A DNA stretch of 20,224 bases. Source: a virus. A program made the position numbers and the translations under genes. Positions within the stretch are counted from its first letter, which is position 1; each line of letters opens with the position of its first letter. The notes beneath the pieces were generated by a model. It was not told the origin of the DNA. It did no database searches and was given only the letters and a program-made list of their open reading frames with translations. Of the stretch, positions 1 through 8,757 are shown one piece after another. The stretch spans positions 1 to 20,224 of IMG/VR virus record IMGVR_UViG_3300020194_001055. The stretch is one strand, 5' to 3'.

Positions 1-48
1 ATAAATGATGAGCAAGCAAAAGACATTTCGAGGATGAGGCGTGGTTAA
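1..48 (+). CDS. C-terminal end of an upstream protein (partial)
   Basis: An open frame runs in from the left edge and ends at TAA 46-48, giving the last 15 residues INDEQAKDISRMRRG. It is short and charged. The following gene starts with GTG at 41 inside this tail, the same overlap style seen throughout the window, which supports it as a real coding end. No family can be named from so little. Confidence 0.5.
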   Translation: MNDEQAKDISRMRRG

Positions 49-841
49 AATATTAGCGGGAATTTTGACATCTAGAGAGACAGATGATATTGTAAGAGCA
101 ATTAAATCAGCACAGCACCGAGATGTTTCTATTGTTGTGATTGTCAACACCAACGACAATGAACTTTATGAATCTGTTAAAACAAAAGTAGCTGAGCTAA
201 AAGTTATTGATGTTGTCAAAACACAATCTAATGGCAATCCTGGCAAAGGCAAAAATTCTGTTATTTCTTATTTTAAGAAAACTGATTATACCCACTTGAT
301 TCCAATAGACGGTGACGATTATTTAGCAAAAGACGGCATAAAATATCTTGTAAAATATATTAAAATACTAGAGCCGGATGTTGTTGGTCAGGGCAATAAC
401 AAAATGTCTATAGGTGATCTAAATACCACGTGGGAAGATTTCGGGCAAAATATTGTAGATCCAAAATACAATTGGTCTGATCTAGAAGAGGTTAGCAAAA
501 AAACAATACTTTCGCTAGTCAAAATCAGAAATTTAAGTGATACTATATTACCCTTTAATAGATTTTTAATATTATCTAAAACTGCAATAACTAAATTTAA
601 ATATTGTGAGGATATAAAAATTGCTGATGATATTACAGCATATTTACAATTATATGCTCAAACTGTAAAGGGTATAAAGTATTACATTACCAAAACAAGA
701 GAACTATATGTTTATGATCTCACTGATCAGGGTGTTTTACATCAATATGTATCTGGTGAGCATCACAAAGATATGCAAACCTTTTTTGATAAGGTAGGAG
801 AATTGAATTTTGATGGGGCAGCAGTTACCTATATTGATTAA
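41..841 (+). CDS. GT-A type glycosyltransferase (family 2-like)
   Basis: A 266-residue protein that probably transfers a sugar from a nucleotide-sugar donor. It opens with a beta-strand/alpha-helix pattern (KILAGILTSRETDDIVRAI) typical of GT-A folds. At residues 90-93 it has DGDD in the context LIPIDGDDYL, the DxD-type motif that binds metal and nucleotide sugar. No membrane segment or signal peptide is visible. The start is GTG at 41, with AGGA at 31-34 as a ribosome binding site 6 bases upstream; no ATG lies near. It overlaps the upstream stop by 8 bases, and the next gene starts inside its 3' end. It is first in a run of genes ending in a carbamoyltransferase, so a role in building or decorating a glycan is a reasonable inference. 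The acceptor is unknown. Confidence 0.75.
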   Translation: MVKILAGILTSRETDDIVRAIKSAQHRDVSIVVIVNTNDNELYESVKTKVAELKVIDVVKTQSNGNPGKGKNSVISYFKKTDYTHLIPIDGDDYLAKDGIKYLVKYIKILEPDVVGQGNNKMSIGDLNTTWEDFGQNIVDPKYNWSDLEEVSKKTILSLVKIRNLSDTILPFNRFLILSKTAITKFKYCEDIKIADDITAYLQLYAQTVKGIKYYITKTRELYVYDLTDQGVLHQYVSGEHHKDMQTFFDKVGELNFDGAAVTYID

Positions 842-1436
842 ACGTATAGATAGCACCTTTCCAGAATGGCCTTTATTAACTGAGTTTACAAAAAAAGCAG
901 AATTAGAATCTAGGGTTATGGCTTGGACTCGTTGGCCATATAATGCAGATTCTTTTTTGTTTAGACTCTATAAGTATAAGATGTATGATAAAGAAAACAA
1001 AGGCTCATACTATGTAGGTGTATACAATGATGAGATTGTGTGTGGTGGGGGACTAGCCAAATTACATGATACAAATTATGCTCATGTTTTTACTAGAATG
1101 TACACACTACCCGAATTCAGAGGCAAAACACAATCTTGGCATCAAGCTTTAACTAAAAATATGGTTAAGGATGTTAAGCGTTTTAATTATGATGGTTATG
1201 TAATAAGTTTTAATGATGAAAACAAGCGTTATCACAAAATGAATTTTAGAAGTAATGATCCCAGTAAAATTAAATATGTTGACGGTAATCCTTATATAAA
1301 AGATAGATTTGTGATTCCCTTTTATCACAAAGAAGACCCGGTATTAATTAATAAAGTAAAACAATGGATTAATTATTATCCGGATAGTATTGAAATGAAA
1401 AATTATTTGGAAAGTATTCATGCAGATAAACAGTAA
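813..1436 (+). CDS. GNAT-like N-acyltransferase
   Basis: A 207-residue soluble protein with the layout of a GNAT acyltransferase. A strand pair VGVYNDEIVCGGG lies at about residues 68-80, followed by a strand and LPEFRGK at about 99-105, where the acyl-CoA pyrophosphate loop and its helix would begin. The loop is not a clean Q/RxxGxG/A, so the call rests mainly on overall pattern. I chose ATG 813; a TTG at 810 is directly in front of it. GGAG at 797-800 could serve as the ribosome binding site. It overlaps the glycosyltransferase stop by 29 bases and the next gene by 17, so it is part of one transcriptional unit. It may acetylate an amino group on a sugar or peptide made by neighbouring enzymes (inference). 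Confidence 0.55.
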   Translation: MGQQLPILIKRIDSTFPEWPLLTEFTKKAELESRVMAWTRWPYNADSFLFRLYKYKMYDKENKGSYYVGVYNDEIVCGGGLAKLHDTNYAHVFTRMYTLPEFRGKTQSWHQALTKNMVKDVKRFNYDGYVISFNDENKRYHKMNFRSNDPSKIKYVDGNPYIKDRFVIPFYHKEDPVLINKVKQWINYYPDSIEMKNYLESIHADKQ

Positions 1437-2034
1437 ATATGTGATGCGTTGGATGGAGTATATGCGAAACAACCCAGACAATGCCTATCGCTTTTCAGAA
1501 TGTTTTTGGCCCAGTCAAATAAAGAGCAAGGATCATATTGTACAATCAGTTGTTGATGATGATATAGATAGACTTTGGCTGAAGTCTTTAGACAGTGTTT
1601 ATATCTTTGGTGGTTGGTATGGTATGTTAGCGCAATGTTTAGATTCAGCATTTCCTAAAATCAAAATAAAAACTATTGATATAGATCCTGATTGTGTAGA
1701 TGTATTCTGGCAAATAAACTATGATTTAGATAATAATATCCTACCAATAACTGCCTGTATGTCAGAGTATGAATATGAAGATGAGCCTAGTTTGATTATT
1801 AATACCAGTGTTGAACATGCTGAACAAAGCATTTATAATATTTGGTGGGAAAGGATACCTGATGGTACAGCATATATTATACAAGGGAATAATTTTTTTG
1901 AATGTGGTGAACATATTAGATGTTCAAAAGATATTGATTCTTTTATTGAAATGAACAATGTACAAAACTGTTTATTTTCAGGTGCTATAGATTGTGAACA
2001 ATTTGAAAGATACTATGCTATTGGTGTTAAGTGA
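1420..2034 (+). CDS. class I SAM-dependent methyltransferase-like protein
   Basis: A 204-residue protein resembling small Rossmann-fold methyltransferases. Motif I is the strand and glycine loop SVYIFGGWYGML at residues 59-70. It is followed by an acidic end of strand 2 (KTIDIDPDC, 84-92) of the kind that binds the ribose of S-adenosylmethionine. A later segment INTSVEHAE, then a helix and DGTAYIIQGNNFF, fits motif IV and the following strand. No target-recognition domain is obvious. The start ATG 1420 lies 17 bases inside the GNAT gene; GTG 1441 and ATG 1444 are alternatives, since no clear ribosome binding site decides between them. The stop shares bases with the GTG start of the next gene (GTGA). 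Function in the modification cluster is inferred. Confidence 0.6.
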   Translation: MQINSKYVMRWMEYMRNNPDNAYRFSECFWPSQIKSKDHIVQSVVDDDIDRLWLKSLDSVYIFGGWYGMLAQCLDSAFPKIKIKTIDIDPDCVDVFWQINYDLDNNILPITACMSEYEYEDEPSLIINTSVEHAEQSIYNIWWERIPDGTAYIIQGNNFFECGEHIRCSKDIDSFIEMNNVQNCLFSGAIDCEQFERYYAIGVK

Positions 2035-3386
2035 ACAATGTTTCTAAGATAGAAGAAGTAAACAATGAGTTAAAAGAAACCTTCAGTAATAGTTTTTGTT
2101 TAGCCAAATGGCTACAAGCATCAATTTATTTACATCGGGGTGAGACTCATAGTTGTTATCATCCGCCTCCGCATAAAATACCTGTAGACACACTAACTAA
2201 TCCTGCAGCTTTGCATAATACCCCTCTTAAGATCCAAGAGAGAAGGTTAATGCTAGATAACCTAAGGCCTCCAGGTTGTCAATACTGTTGGAACATTGAA
2301 GACCTTAAGGGAGAACATTTATCAGACAGAAAAATAAAATCTACAGGGCTATACAATAAAATCAAGGTACAGGAAATCCATGACAATCCTGTTTCAAATA
2401 GTATTAACCCTACTAGATTAGAAATATCATTTAGTGATGAATGTAATTTTAAATGTGGATATTGTCACCCTAAACATAGTAGTAGCTATTACAATGAAAT
2501 AAAAAAATATGGACCCATTGAAACTGTAACTACACATCAATGTTATTTAGACTTTGAAAAGGTAGAAGAAAATAATAACCCCTATGTTGATGCTTTTTGG
2601 AGGTGGTGGCCAGAGTTATCAAATGATTTAACCGTACTTAGAATAACAGGCGGAGAACCATTATTACACGCATCAACAATGAGGCTGTTACAAGAGTTAG
2701 AAACAAACCCGAAACCCAATTTAGAATTGAGTATAAACTCTAACCTAGGTATGTCAACACGCCACGTTGAAAAAGTATCCAAACAAATTAAGATATTGTT
2801 AGATAAGAGATGTATCAAAAGTTTTGTAATGTATACTAGTATGGATACATGGGGTGAACGTGCTGAGTATATCAGAACAGGTTTAGATTGTTCTCTATGG
2901 GAAAAGAACCAAGACACTTATATAAGAATAACAAAACAACCAGTTAGCCATATGTGTACTTTTAATATTCTAAGTGTTACAAGTTTTAAAACATACCTAG
3001 AGAAAGTTTTGTATTGGAGAGAAAAGTATATAGATGTCATTGATTACAACGGTATAAATAATTTAAAGGAAGAAAATATACGCATTGACATACCGTACTT
3101 AAAAGAACCTTTACAATATAATATGCTGTTGTTGCCTAAACAGGAGTATATAAAATATTTTAACGAGTTAGTTGATTTTGCCAAAATTAATTTAACTGAA
3201 ATTGAATTTGAAAAAATAAAAAGACTTAGAGATTATTTTTATCAATCAGACATTGCTAATATTGATGAAGGAAGAAAAAACTTTTATAATTGGTTTGTTG
3301 AATTGGATCAAAGACGAAATACTAATTTTATAAGGACTTTTCCTGAAATGGAAAGTTTTTGGAAGCAATGTCAAACATTATTGTAA
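2031..3386 (+). CDS. radical SAM protein, type A, with N-terminal Cys-rich (twitch-like) domain
   Basis: A 451-residue radical SAM enzyme, expected to bind a [4Fe-4S] cluster and cleave S-adenosylmethionine to start radical chemistry. The cluster motif is C138-x3-C142-x2-C145 (CNFKCGYC), followed by the SAM-binding TGGEP (RITGGEPLL) near residue 210. In front is a domain with C23, C42 (HSCYHPPPH) and the pair C83/C86 (CQYCW), which could hold a second metal or Fe-S cluster. A motif NPYVDAFWRWWPE precedes the GGEP strand and recurs in the two other type A domains in the window. The C-terminal part ends NFYNWFVELDQRRNTNF..TFPE, also shared. The start is GTG 2031, overlapping the previous stop as GTGA; the first in-frame ATG is far downstream, past the N-terminal cysteines. 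The substrate is unknown. Confidence 0.85.
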   Translation: MNNVSKIEEVNNELKETFSNSFCLAKWLQASIYLHRGETHSCYHPPPHKIPVDTLTNPAALHNTPLKIQERRLMLDNLRPPGCQYCWNIEDLKGEHLSDRKIKSTGLYNKIKVQEIHDNPVSNSINPTRLEISFSDECNFKCGYCHPKHSSSYYNEIKKYGPIETVTTHQCYLDFEKVEENNNPYVDAFWRWWPELSNDLTVLRITGGEPLLHASTMRLLQELETNPKPNLELSINSNLGMSTRHVEKVSKQIKILLDKRCIKSFVMYTSMDTWGERAEYIRTGLDCSLWEKNQDTYIRITKQPVSHMCTFNILSVTSFKTYLEKVLYWREKYIDVIDYNGINNLKEENIRIDIPYLKEPLQYNMLLLPKQEYIKYFNELVDFAKINLTEIEFEKIKRLRDYFYQSDIANIDEGRKNFYNWFVELDQRRNTNFIRTFPEMESFWKQCQTLL

Positions 3387-6031
3387 GTGATAAACTAGAT
3401 ACTATTAGCCCTTCCTTTTGTTTAGCAAAATGGAATATGGTTAGCTTGCATCTAACAAATGGAATGACCCATAGTTGTTATCACAACCCGCCACACCCTA
3501 TTTCTCTAAAAGGCCTACAAGAAAACCCAGGACTTCTACACAATACTGATAAAAAAATTACCGAGCGCACTCAAATGCGAAATGGTGAACGACCTGATGG
3601 GTGTTCTTATTGCTGGCGTATAGAAGATTCAGGTCATAAAAGTGACAGACATTATCGTGCAGATGAATGGTGGAATGGTGTAGACTTTGAAAAAATTTCA
3701 AAGGGTGATTTACATTTAGACAGCAATATCACCCCTGCATATGTTGAAGTAAATTTCAATCAAACTTGTAATTTCAAATGTATATACTGTAGCCCACATT
3801 TAAGTTCTTCATGGGAAGAAGAAATAGAGGAACACGGCCCTTACACAATGTATTTAGGCAGTCACAATAACATTAAATCTCTGATTGATAAAAAGTTGAT
3901 GCCTAAGAGAACAGCACAAAAAGATAATCCTTATGTACAGGCATTTTGGAAATGGTGGCCTGAAATTTATCCCAATCTAAAAATATTTAGAATGACGGGC
4001 GGTGAACCTCTTGTAGATCACAATACATGGAAGGTCTTGGATTATGCTAATGAAAATCCAAATCCAAATCTTGAAATTAGTGTTACAAGTAATTTTTGTC
4101 CTCCGAAACCTGAGTTGTTTGACAAATTCATAAACAAACTAAAAGCTTTGGAAGAAGTACGTGTTTACAATTTTGATAACAAAGAAAGATGTGGACCCGG
4201 TATAAAATATTTTAATATGTTTGTCAGTTTGGACAGTGTAGGCAAACAAGCTGAATATATTAGAACCGGTTTAAACTATAATACACTAGAATCAAATGTT
4301 AAGAGATTTTTAAACGAAACCTCAGGAACAAGTTTAACATTTATTAATACTTTTAATATGTTGAGCATAACGAAGCATTTGGAATTTTTACAAATGATTC
4401 TAAAATTGAGACAAGAGTATAGTAAAAAAAATCAGAGTGAAGTATCAATACAAATACCCAATAAACCCTCATACCTGCCATTTGTTAGAGAAAAAACACA
4501 AAGAATATGGTTTGATGTTCCCCTATTAAATACACCGTCTTGGTTAAATATAAAACTTTTAAGTGACATACCTGAATTTGTTTCTATGTTAGCTGATTGT
4601 ATTGCCTTTATGCAAGATAACAAGATGAATGATAACCTTGTTGGTTTTTATGATTACGAAATTGATAAGGTCCAAAGAAATTATGATATATTGAAAGAAG
4701 GAACAAGGCAAGCTGAACTTGTTGTTGATAAAAGAAGATTCTGTGATTTTGTAGATGAATTGGATAAACGCAGAAATACAAACTTTCAAAATACTTTTCC
4801 TGAATTGGCTCAGTTTTATACTGATATAAAAAACGGGGTACAATCTCAAAAAGCATTAAAGTATGAATACAACATCAACAATATTAACTTAGTACATTTT
4901 GAGTTGAGTAATAAGTGTAATGCTGCTTGTCCTAGTTGTGCAAGAAATGCCGGCGGTGTTAAATTACCTTGGTTAGATACAAAAGAATTATACCTAGATG
5001 ATGTTAAAAAAATAATGGAGGGTGCTAGATTTTTACCGAGAACTAATGTGTTATATTGTGGTAATTATGGAGACCCAGCAACAGCAAGGGATTTGATACC
5101 TATTATTAAATGGTTTCAAGAACAAACCGGCAAATACCACCAGAGGATGCAAATTGTAAATACAAATGGCGGATTAAGAACTAAAGCTTTTTGGAGAGAG
5201 CTTGCTTCATGTTTTCCTAAAGGTGAAGGTAACGGTAGGGTTACTTTTAGTGTAGATGGACTCAGTGATACAAATCACATTTATAGAAAAAATGTAGTTT
5301 GGTCAAAATTGTGGGAAAACATGAACGCATATGTTGAGGCAGGCGGTGAGGCGAGATGGGAGTTTCTTATTTTTGGACACAACAAACATCAGGTGGAAGA
5401 GGCAAGAAAAATTGCTGAAGATTTGGGTATGGAGTTTACACCGAAACGTCCTTTTGGCTTTGATGCTTCCGGCGGCCGTTTAGATCAGCAAAAATATACA
5501 CACGCTTGGAATAGACAACATGAATACGAATACAGTATAGTATCAGCAGAAGATCCAGATACTGGACCGGTAGTGTTACCTACAATGGTGGGAGAAAAAC
5601 AAATACCAACACAAGAAGAACCTAAACTTGCACATAAAATTATTGCTACAGATGCTGAAAATAAATTTTCTAAAGAGTCCTGTATTAAGTGTAAGTCTTT
5701 AGGACAAGATAAACAGGGATGGCATCAGATATATATAAGAAGTGATGGTCATTTGTTGCCCTGTTGTTTTATGGATGGTCTTACACACAGCAAACCATAC
5801 AATTTTGCATCTCAACAAATGAAGGATACTATATTAAAAACTTATCCTCATTTAAATTGTCTTGACAGACCTATAGAAGATGTTATAATGGATACACAAG
5901 TAAAAAAAGCATTTTTTGATCCAATGAATTTAAAAAACGCCAAAGAAGGGAAGCCAATGTTCTGTGTAGATCATTGTGGTGACAACAATTTTGTAGATTT
6001 GTTATATAGTAAATATGAAGAAAAGAGATAA
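3368..6031 (+). CDS. fused double radical SAM protein (type A + type B, SPASM-like C-terminus)
   Basis: An 887-residue protein containing two complete radical SAM domains. The N-terminal half repeats the type A layout of its neighbours: C18, C37, C79/C82 in front, C134-x3-C138-x2-C141 (CNFKCIYC), NPYVQAFWKWWPE, then TGGEP. The second half starts at about residue 505 with CNAACPSC (C517, C521, C524). It has CGNYGDP where a GGEP motif would be, and ends in a SPASM-like set of cysteines (C772/C775, C799/C800, C866/C870). Its second half closely resembles the free-standing type B gene at 7468. I chose ATG 3368; the TTG at 3359 is less likely. It overlaps the upstream gene by 19 bases. A tandem fusion suggests two successive radical steps on one substrate, or channelling between them (inference). 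Confidence 0.85.
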   Translation: MSNIIVSDKLDTISPSFCLAKWNMVSLHLTNGMTHSCYHNPPHPISLKGLQENPGLLHNTDKKITERTQMRNGERPDGCSYCWRIEDSGHKSDRHYRADEWWNGVDFEKISKGDLHLDSNITPAYVEVNFNQTCNFKCIYCSPHLSSSWEEEIEEHGPYTMYLGSHNNIKSLIDKKLMPKRTAQKDNPYVQAFWKWWPEIYPNLKIFRMTGGEPLVDHNTWKVLDYANENPNPNLEISVTSNFCPPKPELFDKFINKLKALEEVRVYNFDNKERCGPGIKYFNMFVSLDSVGKQAEYIRTGLNYNTLESNVKRFLNETSGTSLTFINTFNMLSITKHLEFLQMILKLRQEYSKKNQSEVSIQIPNKPSYLPFVREKTQRIWFDVPLLNTPSWLNIKLLSDIPEFVSMLADCIAFMQDNKMNDNLVGFYDYEIDKVQRNYDILKEGTRQAELVVDKRRFCDFVDELDKRRNTNFQNTFPELAQFYTDIKNGVQSQKALKYEYNINNINLVHFELSNKCNAACPSCARNAGGVKLPWLDTKELYLDDVKKIMEGARFLPRTNVLYCGNYGDPATARDLIPIIKWFQEQTGKYHQRMQIVNTNGGLRTKAFWRELASCFPKGEGNGRVTFSVDGLSDTNHIYRKNVVWSKLWENMNAYVEAGGEARWEFLIFGHNKHQVEEARKIAEDLGMEFTPKRPFGFDASGGRLDQQKYTHAWNRQHEYEYSIVSAEDPDTGPVVLPTMVGEKQIPTQEEPKLAHKIIATDAENKFSKESCIKCKSLGQDKQGWHQIYIRSDGHLLPCCFMDGLTHSKPYNFASQQMKDTILKTYPHLNCLDRPIEDVIMDTQVKKAFFDPMNLKNAKEGKPMFCVDHCGDNNFVDLLYSKYEEKR

Positions 6032-6033
6032 TC

Positions 6034-7467
6034 ATGGTAGATAAACACATAGATAAACTGATAGAAACTAGAGATATTCTTAATGATGTCGGTAATGGAT
6101 TTTGCCTTCAGAAATGGCGTAATGTAACTCTATATTTGCATATGGGAGATAATCATAGTTGTTATCACCCACAACCTAATCGTGTACCAGTAGAAGAGGT
6201 TTTAGCAAATCCTAAAGCAATTCATAACTCAAAGTTTAAAAAACAAGTTAGAAAAGAAATGCTTGAAGGTAAAAAGCCTAGCGAATGTTATTACTGTTGG
6301 AATGTTGAAGAACTAGAAGGCAACCATTACAGTGATAGAATGATACACAATTCCAGCACTTGGTTAGATGCAAAAAAAGAAACCGAAGAAATTAGAAATA
6401 TGCCATGGGACGCTGATGTAAATCCTTATTATGTTGAGGTTAGTTTTGGCGCTGGTTGTAATTTCAAATGTGGGTATTGTTGTCCTCAAGCATCTTCACA
6501 GTGGCAGGATGAAATTGAAAAACATGGTAATTATGATATTAGTTTCAATCAGTATGGTATTGATTATTTAGAACATACTAAAGTTTATAAAGATGATGAA
6601 TACAACCCATATGTTGAAGCATGGTGGGAGTGGTGGCCAGAACTTAAAAAGGATTTGAAAGTATTACGTCTTACAGGCGGAGAGGCATTGTTAAATCCAA
6701 ACACTATGAAAATGTTTAAGTTAATACAAGAAAGTGATGATTGTCAGCACTTAGAAATTAATTTGAATAGCAACATGGGTGTGTCTACCGGCCGTGTTAC
6801 TAGGCTTGCTGAAGCTGTTAAAGCAATGCTTGAAAACAAAAAAATTAAAGACTTTAAGTTATACACTAGCTTAGAAGCATGGGATGAGCGAGCTGAGTAC
6901 ATGAGACGTGGACTTAGAATGAAACAGTGGGTCACAAATGTCGAAACTTATTTAGAAATTGTACCCGATACTCCTATTAGTGTTATGTGTACTTATAATA
7001 TATTAAGTGTTGCCTCTTTTAGACCTTTCTTGGAAAACATATTAAGACTTAGAAAGAAATGGAATAAAACACCCGGCAATAATAGAATTATATTTGATAC
7101 CCCGTATCTAAAAGAGCCTCCACATTGGATGATAAACTTATTACCTCAAAGTTTCGGTAAATATATTGATGAAGATTTACAATTTATCAGTGATAATATT
7201 TCCACAGATGGAGTCACAGGATTTTGGGACGTTGAATACGAAAAACTAAAACGAGTTAGAGATTATTTTTATCAAGGCGGGGCGCGTGTAACAGATAAAG
7301 TTATCAGAAACGGCAGAAAAGATTTTTACAATTTCTTTACTGAATACGATAAGAGATCTGATCTTAGCTTGTTACAAACATTTCCAGAGTATGAAGATTT
7401 TTATTATCTATGTCAAGAACTGGTTGAATCAGATGCAGAAAACCTGATACCGGTTAAGGAAATTTAA
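6034..7467 (+). CDS. radical SAM protein, type A (third copy)
   Basis: A 477-residue paralogue of the 2031 protein and of the first half of the 3368 protein. The front cysteines are C24, C43 (HSCYHPQP) and C85/C88 (CYYCW). The radical SAM motif is C142-x3-C146-x2-C149 (CNFKCGYC), followed by a further Cys at 150. The aromatic motif is NPYVEAWWEWWPE, and the SAM motif reads TGGEALL, with Ala replacing the usual Pro. The tail carries NFFTEYDKRSDLSLLQTFPE, matching the ends of the other A domains. The start ATG 6034 is 2 bases past the previous stop. Its own stop is directly followed by the ATG of the type B gene, so A and B are adjacent here as separate proteins, while in the 3368 gene they are one chain. 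Confidence 0.85.
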   Translation: MVDKHIDKLIETRDILNDVGNGFCLQKWRNVTLYLHMGDNHSCYHPQPNRVPVEEVLANPKAIHNSKFKKQVRKEMLEGKKPSECYYCWNVEELEGNHYSDRMIHNSSTWLDAKKETEEIRNMPWDADVNPYYVEVSFGAGCNFKCGYCCPQASSQWQDEIEKHGNYDISFNQYGIDYLEHTKVYKDDEYNPYVEAWWEWWPELKKDLKVLRLTGGEALLNPNTMKMFKLIQESDDCQHLEINLNSNMGVSTGRVTRLAEAVKAMLENKKIKDFKLYTSLEAWDERAEYMRRGLRMKQWVTNVETYLEIVPDTPISVMCTYNILSVASFRPFLENILRLRKKWNKTPGNNRIIFDTPYLKEPPHWMINLLPQSFGKYIDEDLQFISDNISTDGVTGFWDVEYEKLKRVRDYFYQGGARVTDKVIRNGRKDFYNFFTEYDKRSDLSLLQTFPEYEDFYYLCQELVESDAENLIPVKEI

Positions 7468-8757
7468 ATGAGTGATTATAGCTGGCCAATATCTACTGAA
7501 ATAACAGCGATGCATCTAGAATTAACTACTAGGTGTAATGCTGCCTGTCCAATGTGTCCGAGACACATTGATAATGGTAGGGCAATAAATCCAAATCTAA
7601 TATTGGACGAAATTACTTTTGAAAATTTCAAGGAATGGTTTTCACCTGAATTTTTAGCACAACAACGCAGGGTGTATGCTTGTGGCAATTACGGTGATCC
7701 AATTGCTGCCAAAGACACTTTAGAAATTTTCAAATACATTAGAGAACATTCACCTTTTTGTAACCTAGTTATTCATACAAATGGAAGTGCGAGAAATGAA
7801 AAGTGGTGGGCAGAATTAGCTACTGTAATTAATGGTTATCGCCCTGACCCATTATGGAAAGGAGAAGATTATGTTGTTTTCTCTGTAGATGGCCTTTGGG
7901 ATACAAACCACCTATACAGAAGAAATACAAATTTTGATACAATATACAGAAATATGCAAGCGTTTACTTCTGCAGGTGGTAAAGCAAGATGGGACTATAT
8001 TGTTTTTGAACACAACGAACATCAGGTAGAAGAAGCCAAACAAATGGCAGAAGATATGGGGTTTGAGTTCTTTAATATTAAGAGAACTACCAGATGGCAA
8101 GGATATAACATTGAAACAGATAACAGAGGATTCTATGAGGTTAGAAATCCTGATGGTACAAATTATTTGTTGAGACAGGCTAAAGATAGTAAATATCAAC
8201 ATGAAAATGCTATTGAGTTTAAACAAAAGGTTAGATTGATACCTCAGTATATTACCAACGATGAATTTAAACGTATGTTTCCTAGCATGCACGCTAAAGA
8301 TACAATGTCTGTTTTTGATCCTGAAACCAAAGAACAGATTACCATTAAACACAATACATTGGGTGTAGACTGTCGTGCAAGATTAGGTAAGTATCAAAGC
8401 AATAATGAAATATTTGTTACAGGTACGGGTCATGTTTATCCTTGTTGTTTCCTCGGAGGCGAACCCTGGAGAGCACCCAGTAATTACAATGCCAAAGATA
8501 CTTCAAAAGAAATGGTACAACTTAATGGCGGTATGGATTCTATTAGTCTACATGAAAGCACATTAGATAATATTATGCTCACACCACTGTTTCAAAGATA
8601 TTTACCCATGAGTTTTGAAAAAGGATGTAATATGAGAAGTTTTCAATGTTCGTCTTGTTGTGGTGATGAATATAATCAATTAGATCAGGGTGAATTGGGC
8701 GATAATAACAGATCATTGAGCAAAAAACAAGAGAGAGAATCACACAATGATGGATGA
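7468..8757 (+). CDS. radical SAM protein, type B, SPASM-like
   Basis: A 429-residue radical SAM enzyme without the N-terminal Cys domain; the cluster motif is near the start at C23-x3-C27-x2-C30 (CNAACPMC). The place of GGEP is taken by CGNYGDPIAAKD, as in the second half of the 3368 protein. Other shared blocks are IHTNGSARNEKWWAEL, FSVDGLWDTNHLYRRN and EHNEHQVEEAKQMAEDMG. The C-terminal part has C302, C326/C327 (YPCCFLGG) and C387, C394, C397/C398, consistent with a SPASM or twitch auxiliary cluster domain. ATG 7468 follows the preceding TAA with no gap. SPASM radical SAM enzymes commonly modify peptides, proteins or sugars; which applies here cannot be told. Confidence 0.85.
   Translation: MSDYSWPISTEITAMHLELTTRCNAACPMCPRHIDNGRAINPNLILDEITFENFKEWFSPEFLAQQRRVYACGNYGDPIAAKDTLEIFKYIREHSPFCNLVIHTNGSARNEKWWAELATVINGYRPDPLWKGEDYVVFSVDGLWDTNHLYRRNTNFDTIYRNMQAFTSAGGKARWDYIVFEHNEHQVEEAKQMAEDMGFEFFNIKRTTRWQGYNIETDNRGFYEVRNPDGTNYLLRQAKDSKYQHENAIEFKQKVRLIPQYITNDEFKRMFPSMHAKDTMSVFDPETKEQITIKHNTLGVDCRARLGKYQSNNEIFVTGTGHVYPCCFLGGEPWRAPSNYNAKDTSKEMVQLNGGMDSISLHESTLDNIMLTPLFQRYLPMSFEKGCNMRSFQCSSCCGDEYNQLDQGELGDNNRSLSKKQERESHNDG

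Noticed and set aside
1418-1651. Open frames on the minus strand (for example 1418-1651, 2582-2917, 7912-8352, 13988-14200)
   Set aside because: Each lies opposite a clearly coding + strand gene with recognisable motifs, has no ribosome binding site pattern of its own, and encodes no recognisable family.
3053-3060. TATAAATA words inside coding regions (3053-3060 and 17380-17387) as late promoters
   Set aside because: About three matches are expected by chance on one strand at this base composition, and these lie deep inside genes with no gene start close downstream.
4840-4870. Possibility that the 887-residue double radical SAM gene is an assembly artefact joining two genes
   Set aside because: The frame is continuous through the linker, codon use does not change, and the upstream and downstream parts each fit the local gene order. 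It cannot be fully excluded without reads.
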